Assembly: GCA_044225795.1 (NCBI GenBank)
Contig: JBGAIF010000001.1
Coordinates: 62,001-126,000, forward strand
Length of the DNA: 64,000 nucleotides
From: Nemorincola sp044225795
Lineage (GTDB): Bacteria; Bacteroidota; Bacteroidia; Chitinophagales; Chitinophagaceae
Direction: 5' to 3'
The translations under genes and the position numbers were made by a program. Below, one piece after another: positions 45,014 to 53,104 of this stretch (positions within the stretch are counted from its first letter, which is position 1; every line of letters begins with the position of its first letter). Below the pieces are notes generated by a model, which saw only the letters and a program-made list of their open reading frames with translations, had not been told where the DNA came from and searched no databases.

Positions 45014-45847
45014 TTAGTCTTTCTGAGCTATGAAATTGAGGCCGAAAAAGAAGTATTCCCTCCGCATACCGGGTTTTGACTGTATCTGTTCTTCCTGCCG
45101 TATCAGTTGCTGCGGATCTTTACTACCGTAGTAGAAGGGCAGGTAGTAGCGCACATAGTTCACACTATCGCCCTGAATATGAAAACCGTTCTTTTGGAAT
45201 AGCTTTTCCCAGTTGGCAAGGCTACGTATATTCTCGTTGCCGATCAGTATGTCCTTTTGCAGTTTCTCATCCCATATGGTGATGATGCGCTTGTTGCCCC
45301 GATACTTAAACAGCTTGATGCGCTGAATGATATTGTTGCCGTTCTCCTCTACTGAGAGCACACGGCCACCCTTCTTCAGGCTGGAGTGGAATATCTGCAA
45401 TGCCTCGTCTATCGGCTCCAGGTGGTGCAGCGTATCCTGTACAATGATCCAGTCGTAGCTATTACCGGCAGGACGATTATCAAACAGGTTCTCATAAGTG
45501 CAGGTAAAAAGAGAAGTATCGCCGTACTGGCTCCAGTATTCCTTGCGCTTTTGCACGGTATCGAAGTAAAATTCCAGCGTGGTGCCATACGTCCTGATGC
45601 CATTCAGCGCCAGGAACAGGCAGGTGGTACCATAGCCACAGCCACAATCCCAGATGGAAACATCCTTCTTACCCTCGTCAATGATGTGTTTCTTAATATA
45701 CCGGAGACGCTGAAGGAAATAATTCCTGCGAAAATGCAATGATGACTCCTTACCCAGGAACTTATAGTACGGCTGCATTTCGGTATGCACTTCCAGTTCT
45801 TTCAGCATCAGTTCGAAGAACTGCTCGGGAGACATCATAAAGGTCAA
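45014..45847 (-). CDS. SAM-dependent methyltransferase
   Basis: The 277-residue protein has a class I methyltransferase fold: motif I IWDCGCGYGTTCLF (about residues 85-98), the acidic loop YGTTLEFYFD, motif IV DWIIVQDTLHH, and SLKKGGRVLSVEEN. The N-terminal 80 residues are helical and aromatic-rich and are not typical, so the substrate is unknown. It lies downstream of recA on the same strand (169 bp). Substrates such as a lipid, small molecule or protein are all possible. Confidence 0.85.
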   Translation of the reverse strand: MTFMMSPEQFFELMLKELEVHTEMQPYYKFLGKESSLHFRRNYFLQRLRYIKKHIIDEGKKDVSIWDCGCGYGTTCLFLALNGIRTYGTTLEFYFDTVQKRKEYWSQYGDTSLFTCTYENLFDNRPAGNSYDWIIVQDTLHHLEPIDEALQIFHSSLKKGGRVLSVEENGNNIIQRIKLFKYRGNKRIITIWDEKLQKDILIGNENIRSLANWEKLFQKNGFHIQGDSVNYVRYYLPFYYGSKDPQQLIRQEEQIQSKPGMRREYFFFGLNFIAQKD

Positions 45848-45955
45848 AGTGGTTAAAAAGCTAACCAGTTAAATTGTTCAGGTGCCAAAAGTAATGATAA
45901 ATGGCCAATCATCTTCCATACTCATTTAAGCTATATAGCCTATATAATAAAGGAG

Positions 45956-45985
45956 AAGCGCCACGCATAGCATGGCGCTTTTGTT
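45956..45985 (-). terminator. hairpin terminator downstream of recA
   Basis: AAGCGCCA (45956-45963) pairs exactly with TGGCGCTT (45973-45980) around a nine-base loop. Minus-strand read-out is followed by a pyrimidine-rich tail (CTCCTTTATTAT), and the plus strand by TTGTTCC. It lies 32 bp beyond the recA stop. Confidence 0.6.
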
Positions 45986-46016
45986 CCTTCTTTCAATTCA
46001 CAGTTATATGGAAACA

Positions 46017-47009
46017 CTATGCAGTTACCTGCAGCGCCTCACGTATGCGTTTTTCTATTTCTTCAGCCACTTCGGGGTTGTCGTGCAGGAACTGCTTCAC
46101 CGCATCACGGCCCTGGCCTATCTTGCTGTCGTTGTAGCTGAACCATGAACCGCTCTTCTGAAGTATATTCAGGTCAACACCCATATCTATGATCTCGCCT
46201 ACCTTGCTGATGCCCTCTCCGAAGATGATATCGAACTCTGCCTGGCGGAATGGCGGCGCTACCTTATTCTTCACCACCTTCACACGGGCACGGTTGCCGC
46301 TGGCCACATCACCATCCTTGATCTGGCTGATACGGCGGATATCAAGACGTACGGAAGCATAGAACTTCAGTGCATTACCACCGGTAGTGGTCTCAGGGTT
46401 GCCAAACATCACACCTATCTTCTCACGGAGCTGGTTGATGAAGATACAGCAGCAGCCTGTACGGGAGATAGTGGCGGTAAGCTTACGCAGCGCCTGGCTC
46501 ATAAGGCGTGCCTGCAGGCCCATCTTGCTGTCGCCCATCTCTCCTTCCAGTTCCCCCTTGGGCACAAGGGCGGCCACTGAGTCTATCACCACTACATCTA
46601 CCGCGCCGGAAGAGATCAGGCGGTCGGCGATCTCGAGGCCCTGCTCGCCATAGTCGGGCTGAGAAATGATGAGGTTGTCCACATCAACACCCAGCTTGCG
46701 GGCGTAGCTCGCGTCGAACGCGTGCTCCGCGTCTATGATAGCGCATATACCACCCTTCTTTTGTGCCTGGGCTATGGTATGTATGGCAATGGTTGTTTTA
46801 CCGGAAGATTCCGGGCCATATATCTCAATGATACGGCCACGTGGCAGGCCACCTACACCCAGTGCCACATCGAGCCCCAGTGAGCCGGTGCTGATCACAT
46901 CTATGGTATCGCCCTGCTTATCGCCGAGCATCATCACAGAGCCTTTTCCATAGTCCTTCTCGATCTTATCGAGAGCCAGTTTCAATACTTTTAATTTGTC
47001 GTCTGCCAT
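46017..47009 (-). CDS. recA: recombinase RecA
   Basis: The product from the ATG near 47009 (MADDKLKVLKLALDK) is about 330 residues, slightly short of the E. coli length because the acidic C-terminal tail is shorter. It has the Walker A motif GPESSGKTTIAIH, the L1 region and the signature ALRKLTATISRTGCCCIFINQ region, followed by the L2 loop NPETTTGGNALKF. It carries out homologous recombination and SOS coprotease functions. An in-frame extension of 76 residues upstream of this start is rejected because the -7 element lies inside it. Confidence 0.95.
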   Translation of the reverse strand: MADDKLKVLKLALDKIEKDYGKGSVMMLGDKQGDTIDVISTGSLGLDVALGVGGLPRGRIIEIYGPESSGKTTIAIHTIAQAQKKGGICAIIDAEHAFDASYARKLGVDVDNLIISQPDYGEQGLEIADRLISSGAVDVVVIDSVAALVPKGELEGEMGDSKMGLQARLMSQALRKLTATISRTGCCCIFINQLREKIGVMFGNPETTTGGNALKFYASVRLDIRRISQIKDGDVASGNRARVKVVKNKVAPPFRQAEFDIIFGEGISKVGEIIDMGVDLNILQKSGSWFSYNDSKIGQGRDAVKQFLHDNPEVAEEIEKRIREALQVTA

Positions 47010-47042
47010 ATATTCAGTTGTTTTTTTGCTGTAATTATTTAC

Positions 47043-47050
47043 CAAAATTA
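47043..47050 (-). promoter_or_regulatory. -7 element of recA
   Basis: TAATTTTG on the minus strand, exact match, about 34 bp before the MADD start codon. I see no clear LexA palindrome here. Confidence 0.45.
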
Positions 47051-47242
47051 GAGGAAAAAGCCACACCCGGACCATTTCGAAACAAGAAGATATCCACAAA
47101 TTTTGAATCGGCGCTATTGTAGTACAGAAAAGGGTTTCAGCCGTTTTTTTGACAACTTTGTTGGTAATTTCCGCGCAGCCCGCTCCGAAAGCCCCGGGAA
47201 CCACCCCTGAAATACCCCGGTAAATGATGCCGGTCATACTGA

Positions 47243-47926
47243 TTGCGCGCTAAAAAAGTTATTTTTAGACTTCATATTCGCACATCATTGCCCGAAACGA
47301 ATAAAGATACCGCCGCACAGCCCGCAGAAGCCGGCACGTTGCATACACTCCTGGATCATATCGAAGATCCGATATGGCTGGTGGACCGCGACTGCATGAT
47401 AGTGGCGTGCAACGCCGCCTTTAAGAAATGGGTGTTCCATTTTATAGGTACGGAACTCAGTGCCGGCGACCATGTATTATATAATGGACGCGACAGGCTG
47501 TATAATGAGAAGTTCGAGATGTGCTACCAACTGGCGCTCAGCGGGCGGGCATTCCGTTCGGTAGAAGATGTGCAGGCAGAGAATACCACCAGGTACACAT
47601 CTGTGTGCTTCAACCCCGTGCATGACAAGGATGGTAATGTAACAGGCGTGAGCTGCTACGCGCGGGATATAACCGACCAGCGAAAGCACCTGATGAAGAT
47701 AGAGCAACAGAACTCTGCGCTTCGGGAGATCGCGTTCATAGAATCGCACAAAGTACGCGGCCCTGTTGCCACCATACTGGGGCTGGAACAGTTATTCAAT
47801 TACGATGATCTTACCGACCCCATTAATAAGATCATCATGGAGGGAGTAGCTGAGACCACCCGCAAACTGGACCTGATCGTGCGAGAGGTGGTGCAGCGAT
47901 CGACAGAGATAGGACTGCAACCCTGA
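47243..47926 (+). CDS. PAS/DHp protein without kinase catalytic domain
   Basis: Up to 227 residues: a PAS domain (about 36-150, with HIEDPIWLVDRDCMIVACN and FNPVHDKDGNVTGVSC), then a helical segment with a phospho-acceptor-like H box, REIAFIESHKVRGPVATIL (about 182-200), and only about 25 further residues. The H-box matches the SHxxRxP type of DHp domains in Bacteroidota kinases, but no N, G1 or G2 box exists, so it cannot bind ATP. It may be a phosphotransfer or dominant regulator, or a truncated kinase. There is no ATG before the PAS domain; TTG 47243 or TTG 47288 are the candidates. Confidence 0.75.
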   Translation: MRAKKVIFRLHIRTSLPETNKDTAAQPAEAGTLHTLLDHIEDPIWLVDRDCMIVACNAAFKKWVFHFIGTELSAGDHVLYNGRDRLYNEKFEMCYQLALSGRAFRSVEDVQAENTTRYTSVCFNPVHDKDGNVTGVSCYARDITDQRKHLMKIEQQNSALREIAFIESHKVRGPVATILGLEQLFNYDDLTDPINKIIMEGVAETTRKLDLIVREVVQRSTEIGLQP

Positions 47927-48120
47927 GAACTGTTAACAGGTCATACCCCTTTGTTAAGCAATTCACCCCCTGAAATGCCCCAAACACGACAATATTTATA
48001 AATTTTTTCCATGCAACGAAGCCCTTATTTGTATGCGTGATGCATTGAAAAGCAACAAATAATGATAAAAAACATCTTCACATTATGATTTAATATACTT
48101 GTTAATCAATAACACATTGT

Positions 48121-48150
48121 TTTGTTATTTAGAAGTTAATAGTATTTTTG
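48121..48150 (+). promoter_or_regulatory. promoter of the small 70-residue protein gene
   Basis: TTTG (48121-48124), 18 bp, TATTTTTG (48143-48150), both elements exact. It ends 19 bp before ATG 48170. Confidence 0.65.
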
Positions 48151-48169
48151 TGTCATAAAAGTTGTGGAT

Positions 48170-48382
48170 ATGCATTTAATAACAAGGAAATCAGAGTGCA
48201 GGAACCGGGTTGGTTATGCACGCGTTCTTTCTCCCAAACAGGCCATCAGGCGCACGCTCAGCGAGTTCGAGATTCGCGACGGGCTTGTAGTTCGCAGGTC
48301 AGATGTATCATATGTATCTCCTAACGAGATCGTGATCAATGGCGTTGCTTTATTCAATGGTGTGTCTATTTATTTCGAATAA
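48170..48382 (+). CDS. small protein of unknown function
   Basis: From ATG 48170 the product is 70 residues (MHLITRKSECRNRVGYARVL at the start, ending NGVSIYFE). It has a basic first half and a second half of alternating hydrophobic and polar residues, suggesting a small beta-rich cytoplasmic protein. No family recognised. A consensus promoter directly upstream makes a real gene likely. GTG 48164 is an alternative start adding two residues. Confidence 0.6.
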   Translation: MHLITRKSECRNRVGYARVLSPKQAIRRTLSEFEIRDGLVVRRSDVSYVSPNEIVINGVALFNGVSIYFE

Positions 48383-48683
48383 GCATACGGTATCATCAGA
48401 TCATAACAACAAAAAACGATCCGCCATGCTTATTATTCTGACCATTCTACTGCTGAGAAGGCTGCGGCTGAACAAGCCGGCTCTTGTACCCGCACGGGTC
48501 AAGTAAGAATTATGTCCTATACCTACACCATACCCCGGCCCGTTAAATTCTACCGCTTACGAGAACCGCTATGTTACTACCTGAGGCGGGGGCCTTACAG
48601 AAAGATATTGATCTGTTATGCTCCTCCCCTGTCGTAGCAGGCCAACAAGTACATTACCCTATTTTCTCTAAAGCCGCCATACC
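48383..48683. other. intergenic stretch with two possible tiny ORFs
   Basis: Two short plus-strand frames lie here: 48426-48506 (26 residues, a hydrophobic start MLIILTILLL then basic) and 48512-48637 (41 residues, MSYTYTIPRPVKF). Neither has recognisable homology by eye and the spacing is tight (5 bp apart). They might be small membrane or leader peptides; I cannot support them as genes. Confidence 0.3.
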
Positions 48684-49055
48684 TTGAAACAGAACAAAAG
48701 AATACTACTCGTAGATGATGACATCATTGTGCGTATGCCATACAGCCAGGCGCTTACACGCAATGGATACGAAGTGCTTACCTGCGAGTCGGCCGTTGAT
48801 ATCACATCAGTCATAGACCGTTTCGCCCCGCACCTGATACTGATGGACCACCAGATGCCGGAGATCACCGGGGCCGATGCCACCCGCCACCTGAAAGAAC
48901 ATCCGGCTTACCGCCACATTCCCATTGTCATATTCTCTTCGGTGTACAACATTGCCGAACTGGCCGCGGAGGCCGGCGCAGATGCCCATATAGCCAAGCC
49001 GGGTTTCCCAGCAGAGGTATTCCGCACCATCGAGCGGTTACTTGTACAGCCATAA
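48684..49055 (+). CDS. single-domain response regulator (CheY-like receiver)
   Basis: The 123-residue protein is a lone receiver domain with DDD (11-13), phospho-acceptor Asp55 in LILMDHQMPE, IVIFSS and the Lys in AKPG. There is no output domain. The only start before the conserved first strand is TTG 48684. Its stop and the start of the next gene share a base (TAATG), so it is coupled to the WD40 protein gene. A kinase-like partner could be the nearby PAS/DHp protein, but that is only proximity. Confidence 0.85.
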   Translation: MKQNKRILLVDDDIIVRMPYSQALTRNGYEVLTCESAVDITSVIDRFAPHLILMDHQMPEITGADATRHLKEHPAYRHIPIVIFSSVYNIAELAAEAGADAHIAKPGFPAEVFRTIERLLVQP

Positions 49056-50047
49056 TGCCTTATTTTGCGGCTATGGCTCGCTTACCATTCGGCCGCGCAC
49101 TGCTGGTCGCCTTCTGCTGCAATTTGCTATACAGCCTCCCTGCCTGCGCACAGTCGGCTAGCCCGGTATGGGCCGCCAAGTGGGATGTGAACTATTTTAT
49201 CAGCAGGAAGACGGGCTTCAGCAGCGACTCCAGGTATTACGCCATCGGCGACAACAAGGGCAATGTGACCATCTATCGCACAGATAGCATGGGCATATAC
49301 GCCACCTGCCACAATCACAATAAGCAGGTCTTCTGCTCCCTGTTTCAGCCGGGTGGCACACTCATCGCCAGTGGCGATAAGGACGGCATAGTGGTGCTCT
49401 ATGATTATGTGCAGCAGGCAAAGAAGCTATCTATCAATACAGGGCAGGGGGCTATCACGGCCATGGCATTCAGCAGGGATGGCACCTTGCTGGCCACAGG
49501 CAGCCGCGACAATTCATACCGCATCTACGACCCCGCCACTGGCAGGCTGCTGCACGAGCTGCACGGCATCAAGGGCAATATACTGGCCATGCGCATCACC
49601 CCCGATAATAAAAAACTGGTGCTCGGTACCGGAGCCCTGTCATTTGGCGTGAAGGTGTATGATATAGCTACCGGTGCAGAACTCTTTCAGTTGCCCACAG
49701 ACAACCTCGTGAATATGGACCTCTCCCCTAACGGCAAGTTCCTGGCCATTGCGCAACTGGATAAGACACTCACCGTCTTCGACCTGCAGGGAAAAGCCAT
49801 TGCCACCATGGTCACCGGCCTGCACAAGCACCTGGCCGATATTGCCTACGACCCGGAGAATAAATTTGTGCTGTGCGGCAGTGAAGATAAATGCGTACTC
49901 TACTGGGATTTTGCCACCATGCAGGAGATAGTGAGAACTAAGCGCCCCATAAGCGGCATAGCGCTGGCGCCCGACGGCATACACATGGCCGTAATGTGCG
50001 ACGACGGAACACTGACCATGTGGGAAGTACACGGGCCACAGTTATGA
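49055..50047 (+). CDS. secreted WD40-repeat beta-propeller protein
   Basis: The 330-residue protein has an N-terminal hydrophobic signal (LLVAFCCNLLYSLPACAQS) and then about seven WD40-like blades (for example FSRDGTLLATGSRDNSYRIY, LSPNGKFLAIAQLDKTLTVF and LCGSEDKCVLYWDF). It is likely periplasmic, acting as a docking platform. Its ATG overlaps the receiver gene stop by one base. The next gene, an outer-membrane barrel, follows 52 bp after its stop. Confidence 0.85.
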   Translation: MPYFAAMARLPFGRALLVAFCCNLLYSLPACAQSASPVWAAKWDVNYFISRKTGFSSDSRYYAIGDNKGNVTIYRTDSMGIYATCHNHNKQVFCSLFQPGGTLIASGDKDGIVVLYDYVQQAKKLSINTGQGAITAMAFSRDGTLLATGSRDNSYRIYDPATGRLLHELHGIKGNILAMRITPDNKKLVLGTGALSFGVKVYDIATGAELFQLPTDNLVNMDLSPNGKFLAIAQLDKTLTVFDLQGKAIATMVTGLHKHLADIAYDPENKFVLCGSEDKCVLYWDFATMQEIVRTKRPISGIALAPDGIHMAVMCDDGTLTMWEVHGPQL

Positions 50048-50099
50048 TCGTATTCAGGAAATGAATAAATTTACTTTTCATAAAAGCGATCATTTCGTT

Positions 50100-50663
50100 A
50101 TGAAACGCCTCTACTTGCTGGTACTATTAATGGCCTGTTGCCGATTCGCACAGGCACAAGACAATACCATAACAAATGCAGATGGTACAACACCGGAACC
50201 GGGCGGAGAAAACTTTTATATTGATGTGGCAGCAGGCCCGCGCGGATTCTCCGGAACCTATACCCGGAAAATGACACCGCATTTTGAAATGGGTGGCGGC
50301 GCATGTTATTATAGTCTAAAGACGTGGAAGTATAATAACCACCGTGCCGGAGCCTACCTGGATCTGAGGCCGCACTGGGGCGCCAAAAAAAGCATGTTCT
50401 TTCTTTTTACCGACCTGGGGCTGGCGTTCAACGGAGGAAAGCAACCTGTTAATGCAACCATGTCGCTGCTGGGCATGCATATAGCTTTCGGGCCCGGCTA
50501 TTGTTATAAGATCAATCAAAGAGGATACGGTGTCTATGTGTCTATGGGCATATATGGTAGTACGGCTACGCTACACGAGACCACTGCCATACCACCAAAA
50601 AAATCTGCGACCATTGCGGAATACGATGGGTATGGGGTTTTCTCTGTAGGATTTAAGTTTTAG
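50100..50663 (+). CDS. outer-membrane beta-barrel-like secreted protein
   Basis: From ATG 50100 the product is 187 residues, with a signal peptide (MKRLYLLVLLMACCRFAQAQ) and alternating amphipathic strands ending with an aromatic F-x-F motif (GVFSVGFKF), the typical end of a Bacteroidota outer-membrane barrel. Function unknown. An in-frame ATG at 50061 would add 13 residues before the signal and is less likely. It follows the WD40 gene on the same strand. Confidence 0.75.
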   Translation: MKRLYLLVLLMACCRFAQAQDNTITNADGTTPEPGGENFYIDVAAGPRGFSGTYTRKMTPHFEMGGGACYYSLKTWKYNNHRAGAYLDLRPHWGAKKSMFFLFTDLGLAFNGGKQPVNATMSLLGMHIAFGPGYCYKINQRGYGVYVSMGIYGSTATLHETTAIPPKKSATIAEYDGYGVFSVGFKF

Positions 50664-51185
50664 TTGTGTGTGATCGGAATATGCACACACTCTCGTTTGG
50701 ATAATAAGCAATTAATGTTTTCTATACAGGTATCTGATCCAATATCTGGCATCATTCTTGCTGCAAATCAGTGCCGGCAAATCCCTCATTAGTACTTGAA
50801 AATGCCGTTCCGTTTTCCGCTCCTGTAGATCAATAGGGAATTTCGGGTAATAGATAGGGAGATCCGCAAGGTGGCGAAATTCCCTGCGCCACCCGCAGTT
50901 CGGGGAAGCTCAATTTGCTAACCCACTGATTATCAGCCCCGGTATAGGGAATATGAAATTTCATGGGGAATAGGGAAACCGAAGTTTCCGGAAGCAAAAC
51001 GGAAGTTGATTCCGGAAACGCGGGGAACTGAATTTTCTGCCTGTTCTCGCCACGGCTTGCGCTCATTTTCTGTCATTTTGACAAATTTCCGGGGATGGAA
51101 TATTCTTTGATATACCTATTCAGGAAGCAAATAGTATAATTTCCTATACTTACGACTTTCGACTAACGACTAACAACTTAAAAAA
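50664..51185. other. intergenic region with palindromes upstream of htpG
   Basis: About 520 bp with no supported gene. It contains an inverted repeat GGGAATTTCG (50836-50845)/CGAAATTCCC (50875-50884), a 12-bp palindrome ATGAAATTTCAT (50953-50964), and the small hairpin GGAAAC-CGAA-GTTTCC (50974-50989). Close to htpG a TTTTG (51076-51080) and, 20 bp on, TATTCTTTG (51101-51109) resemble a promoter with one extra base. A 78-codon minus-strand frame here (50830-51066) is not credible. Confidence 0.5.
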
Positions 51186-53078
51186 ATGGCTACACACGAA
51201 AAAGGTTCTATCTCCATTCACACGGAAAACATTTTTCCCATCATTAAAAAATTCCTCTACTCAGATAATGAGATATTTCTGAGGGAGCTGGTATCCAATG
51301 CTACCGATGCGGTAAAGAAGGTGCAGCGCCTCTCCGCTCTCGGCCAGTATAATGGCCCGTTGGGCGAGCCGCTGGTGAGCGTGGCCTATGACAAGGATAA
51401 AAGGACCATCACCATATCGGACAACGGTATCGGTATGACGGCGGAAGAAATAAAGAAATATATCAACCAGATCGCCTTCTCCGGTGCGGAGGAGTTTGTG
51501 GAGAAATTCAAGGATGCAAAAGATGCCAATGAGCTCATAGGCAAATTCGGCCTTGGTTTCTACTCCGCATTCATGGTTGCCGACCAGGTAGAGATACAGA
51601 CGCTCAGCTACCAGGATGGCGCCGAACCGGCCCACTGGGTATGCGACGGCAGCACTGAGTTTGAGATCAGCGAAGGCAGCCGCACAGAGAGGGGCACGGA
51701 CATTATCCTGCACATCAACGCAGATGCCGAAGAGTTCCTCGATGAATACAAGCTGCAGGGCATACTGGATAAATATTGCAAGTTCCTGCCGGTGCCGATA
51801 AGATTCGGCACTAAGACCAACTGGGAAGATGATGGCGAAGACGAAGAAGGTAAGCCAAAGAGGAAGGAAGTAGAGGTGGACAACATCATCAACGAGACTA
51901 GCCCCATCTGGACAAAGACACCAACAGACCTGAAGGATGAGGACTACCTCAGCTTTTACCGCGAGCTGTACCCGATGAGCGAAGATCCGCTCTTCTGGAT
52001 ACACCTCAATGTGGATTATCCGTTCAACCTCACGGGCGTACTCTACTTCCCCAAGGTGAAGAACGACTTCGAACTGCAACGCAATAAAATAAAGCTCTTC
52101 AGCCGCCAGGTGTTCATCACCGATGAGGTAAAGGATATAGTGCCGGAGTTCCTGATGCTGCTGCACGGGGTGATAGACTCTCCGGATATTCCGCTGAACG
52201 TAAGCCGTAGCTTCCTGCAGGCCGATAGCAATGTGAAGAAAATAAACAACTACATCAGCCGCAAGGTGGCAGACAAGCTGCATGAGCTGTACAAGGCAGA
52301 TCGCAAGTCGTACGAAGAGAAGTGGCAGGACATAGGCCTGTTTGTGAAGTATGGTATGCTGAGCGACGATAAGTTCTATGAAAAGGCAAAGGATTTTGCG
52401 CTGCTTACCAATACTGCAAAAGAGCACTACACACTCACAGAATATAAAGACAAAGTAGCCCCCCTGCAGACAGACAAAGACAACAAAGTGGTCTATCTCT
52501 ATACCAACGACCCCGCAAAGCAGGACTCTTTCATACAGAGCGCCAACAAGAAGGATTATGATGTGCTGCTCATGAACTCACCCATAGACAGCCACTTCAT
52601 ACACCACATGGAAATGAAGCTGGAGAACACCTCTCTGAAACGTGTGGATGCCGATGTGGTGGAGAAGCTCATCACCAAAGAAGAGCAACTGACCTCTGTG
52701 CTTACAGAAGACGAGACAACCAGGGTAAAGGGCATCTTCGAAAAAGCGATACACCGCCCGAACATGAAGGTGGAAGTGGAAGGCCTGAGCCCCGATGAAC
52801 TGCCTGTGACAGTGACCATGGATGAGTTCATGCGCCGCATGAAAGATATGGCACAACTGAGCGGTGGTGGTATGGGCTTCTACGGTTCAATACCTGATAA
52901 CTACAAAGTGGCCATAAACGGCAACCACAAACTGATCAGCAAGATATTGAAGGCCGACAGCGAGGCCGCCCAGGCACAGCTCGCAAAGCAGGCTTTTGAC
53001 CTGGCCATGATATCGCAGGGTATGCTTACCGGCGCCGATCTGACAGAGTTTGTGAACCGCTCAATAGAATTAATATAG
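51186..53078 (+). CDS. htpG: molecular chaperone HtpG (Hsp90)
   Basis: The 630-residue protein has the Hsp90 N-terminal ATPase signatures: FLRELVSNATDAVKK, TISDNGIGMT, KFGLGFYSAFMVA and later the arginine-bearing NVSRSFLQADSNVKK of the middle domain. The C-terminal part matches bacterial HtpG length and lacks an EEVD tail. It is an ATP-dependent chaperone in the cytoplasm. A long structured region precedes the gene. It is convergent with the MFS transporter gene. Confidence 0.97.
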   Translation: MATHEKGSISIHTENIFPIIKKFLYSDNEIFLRELVSNATDAVKKVQRLSALGQYNGPLGEPLVSVAYDKDKRTITISDNGIGMTAEEIKKYINQIAFSGAEEFVEKFKDAKDANELIGKFGLGFYSAFMVADQVEIQTLSYQDGAEPAHWVCDGSTEFEISEGSRTERGTDIILHINADAEEFLDEYKLQGILDKYCKFLPVPIRFGTKTNWEDDGEDEEGKPKRKEVEVDNIINETSPIWTKTPTDLKDEDYLSFYRELYPMSEDPLFWIHLNVDYPFNLTGVLYFPKVKNDFELQRNKIKLFSRQVFITDEVKDIVPEFLMLLHGVIDSPDIPLNVSRSFLQADSNVKKINNYISRKVADKLHELYKADRKSYEEKWQDIGLFVKYGMLSDDKFYEKAKDFALLTNTAKEHYTLTEYKDKVAPLQTDKDNKVVYLYTNDPAKQDSFIQSANKKDYDVLLMNSPIDSHFIHHMEMKLENTSLKRVDADVVEKLITKEEQLTSVLTEDETTRVKGIFEKAIHRPNMKVEVEGLSPDELPVTVTMDEFMRRMKDMAQLSGGGMGFYGSIPDNYKVAINGNHKLISKILKADSEAAQAQLAKQAFDLAMISQGMLTGADLTEFVNRSIELI

Positions 53079-53104
53079 CCGGGCGCAGAGAATCCTGATG
53101 AAAT

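Noticed and set aside
47010..47237. 76-residue N-terminal extension of RecA
   Set aside because: The extension contains the -7 element and has no family support; RecA starts at MADDKLKV.
50830..51066. 78-codon minus-strand frame before htpG
   Set aside because: It covers palindromes and hairpins and has a low-complexity translation.
51261..52427. 388-codon minus-strand frame opposite htpG
   Set aside because: It is a shadow of the strongly coding htpG frame; composition is a by-product of the opposite strand.
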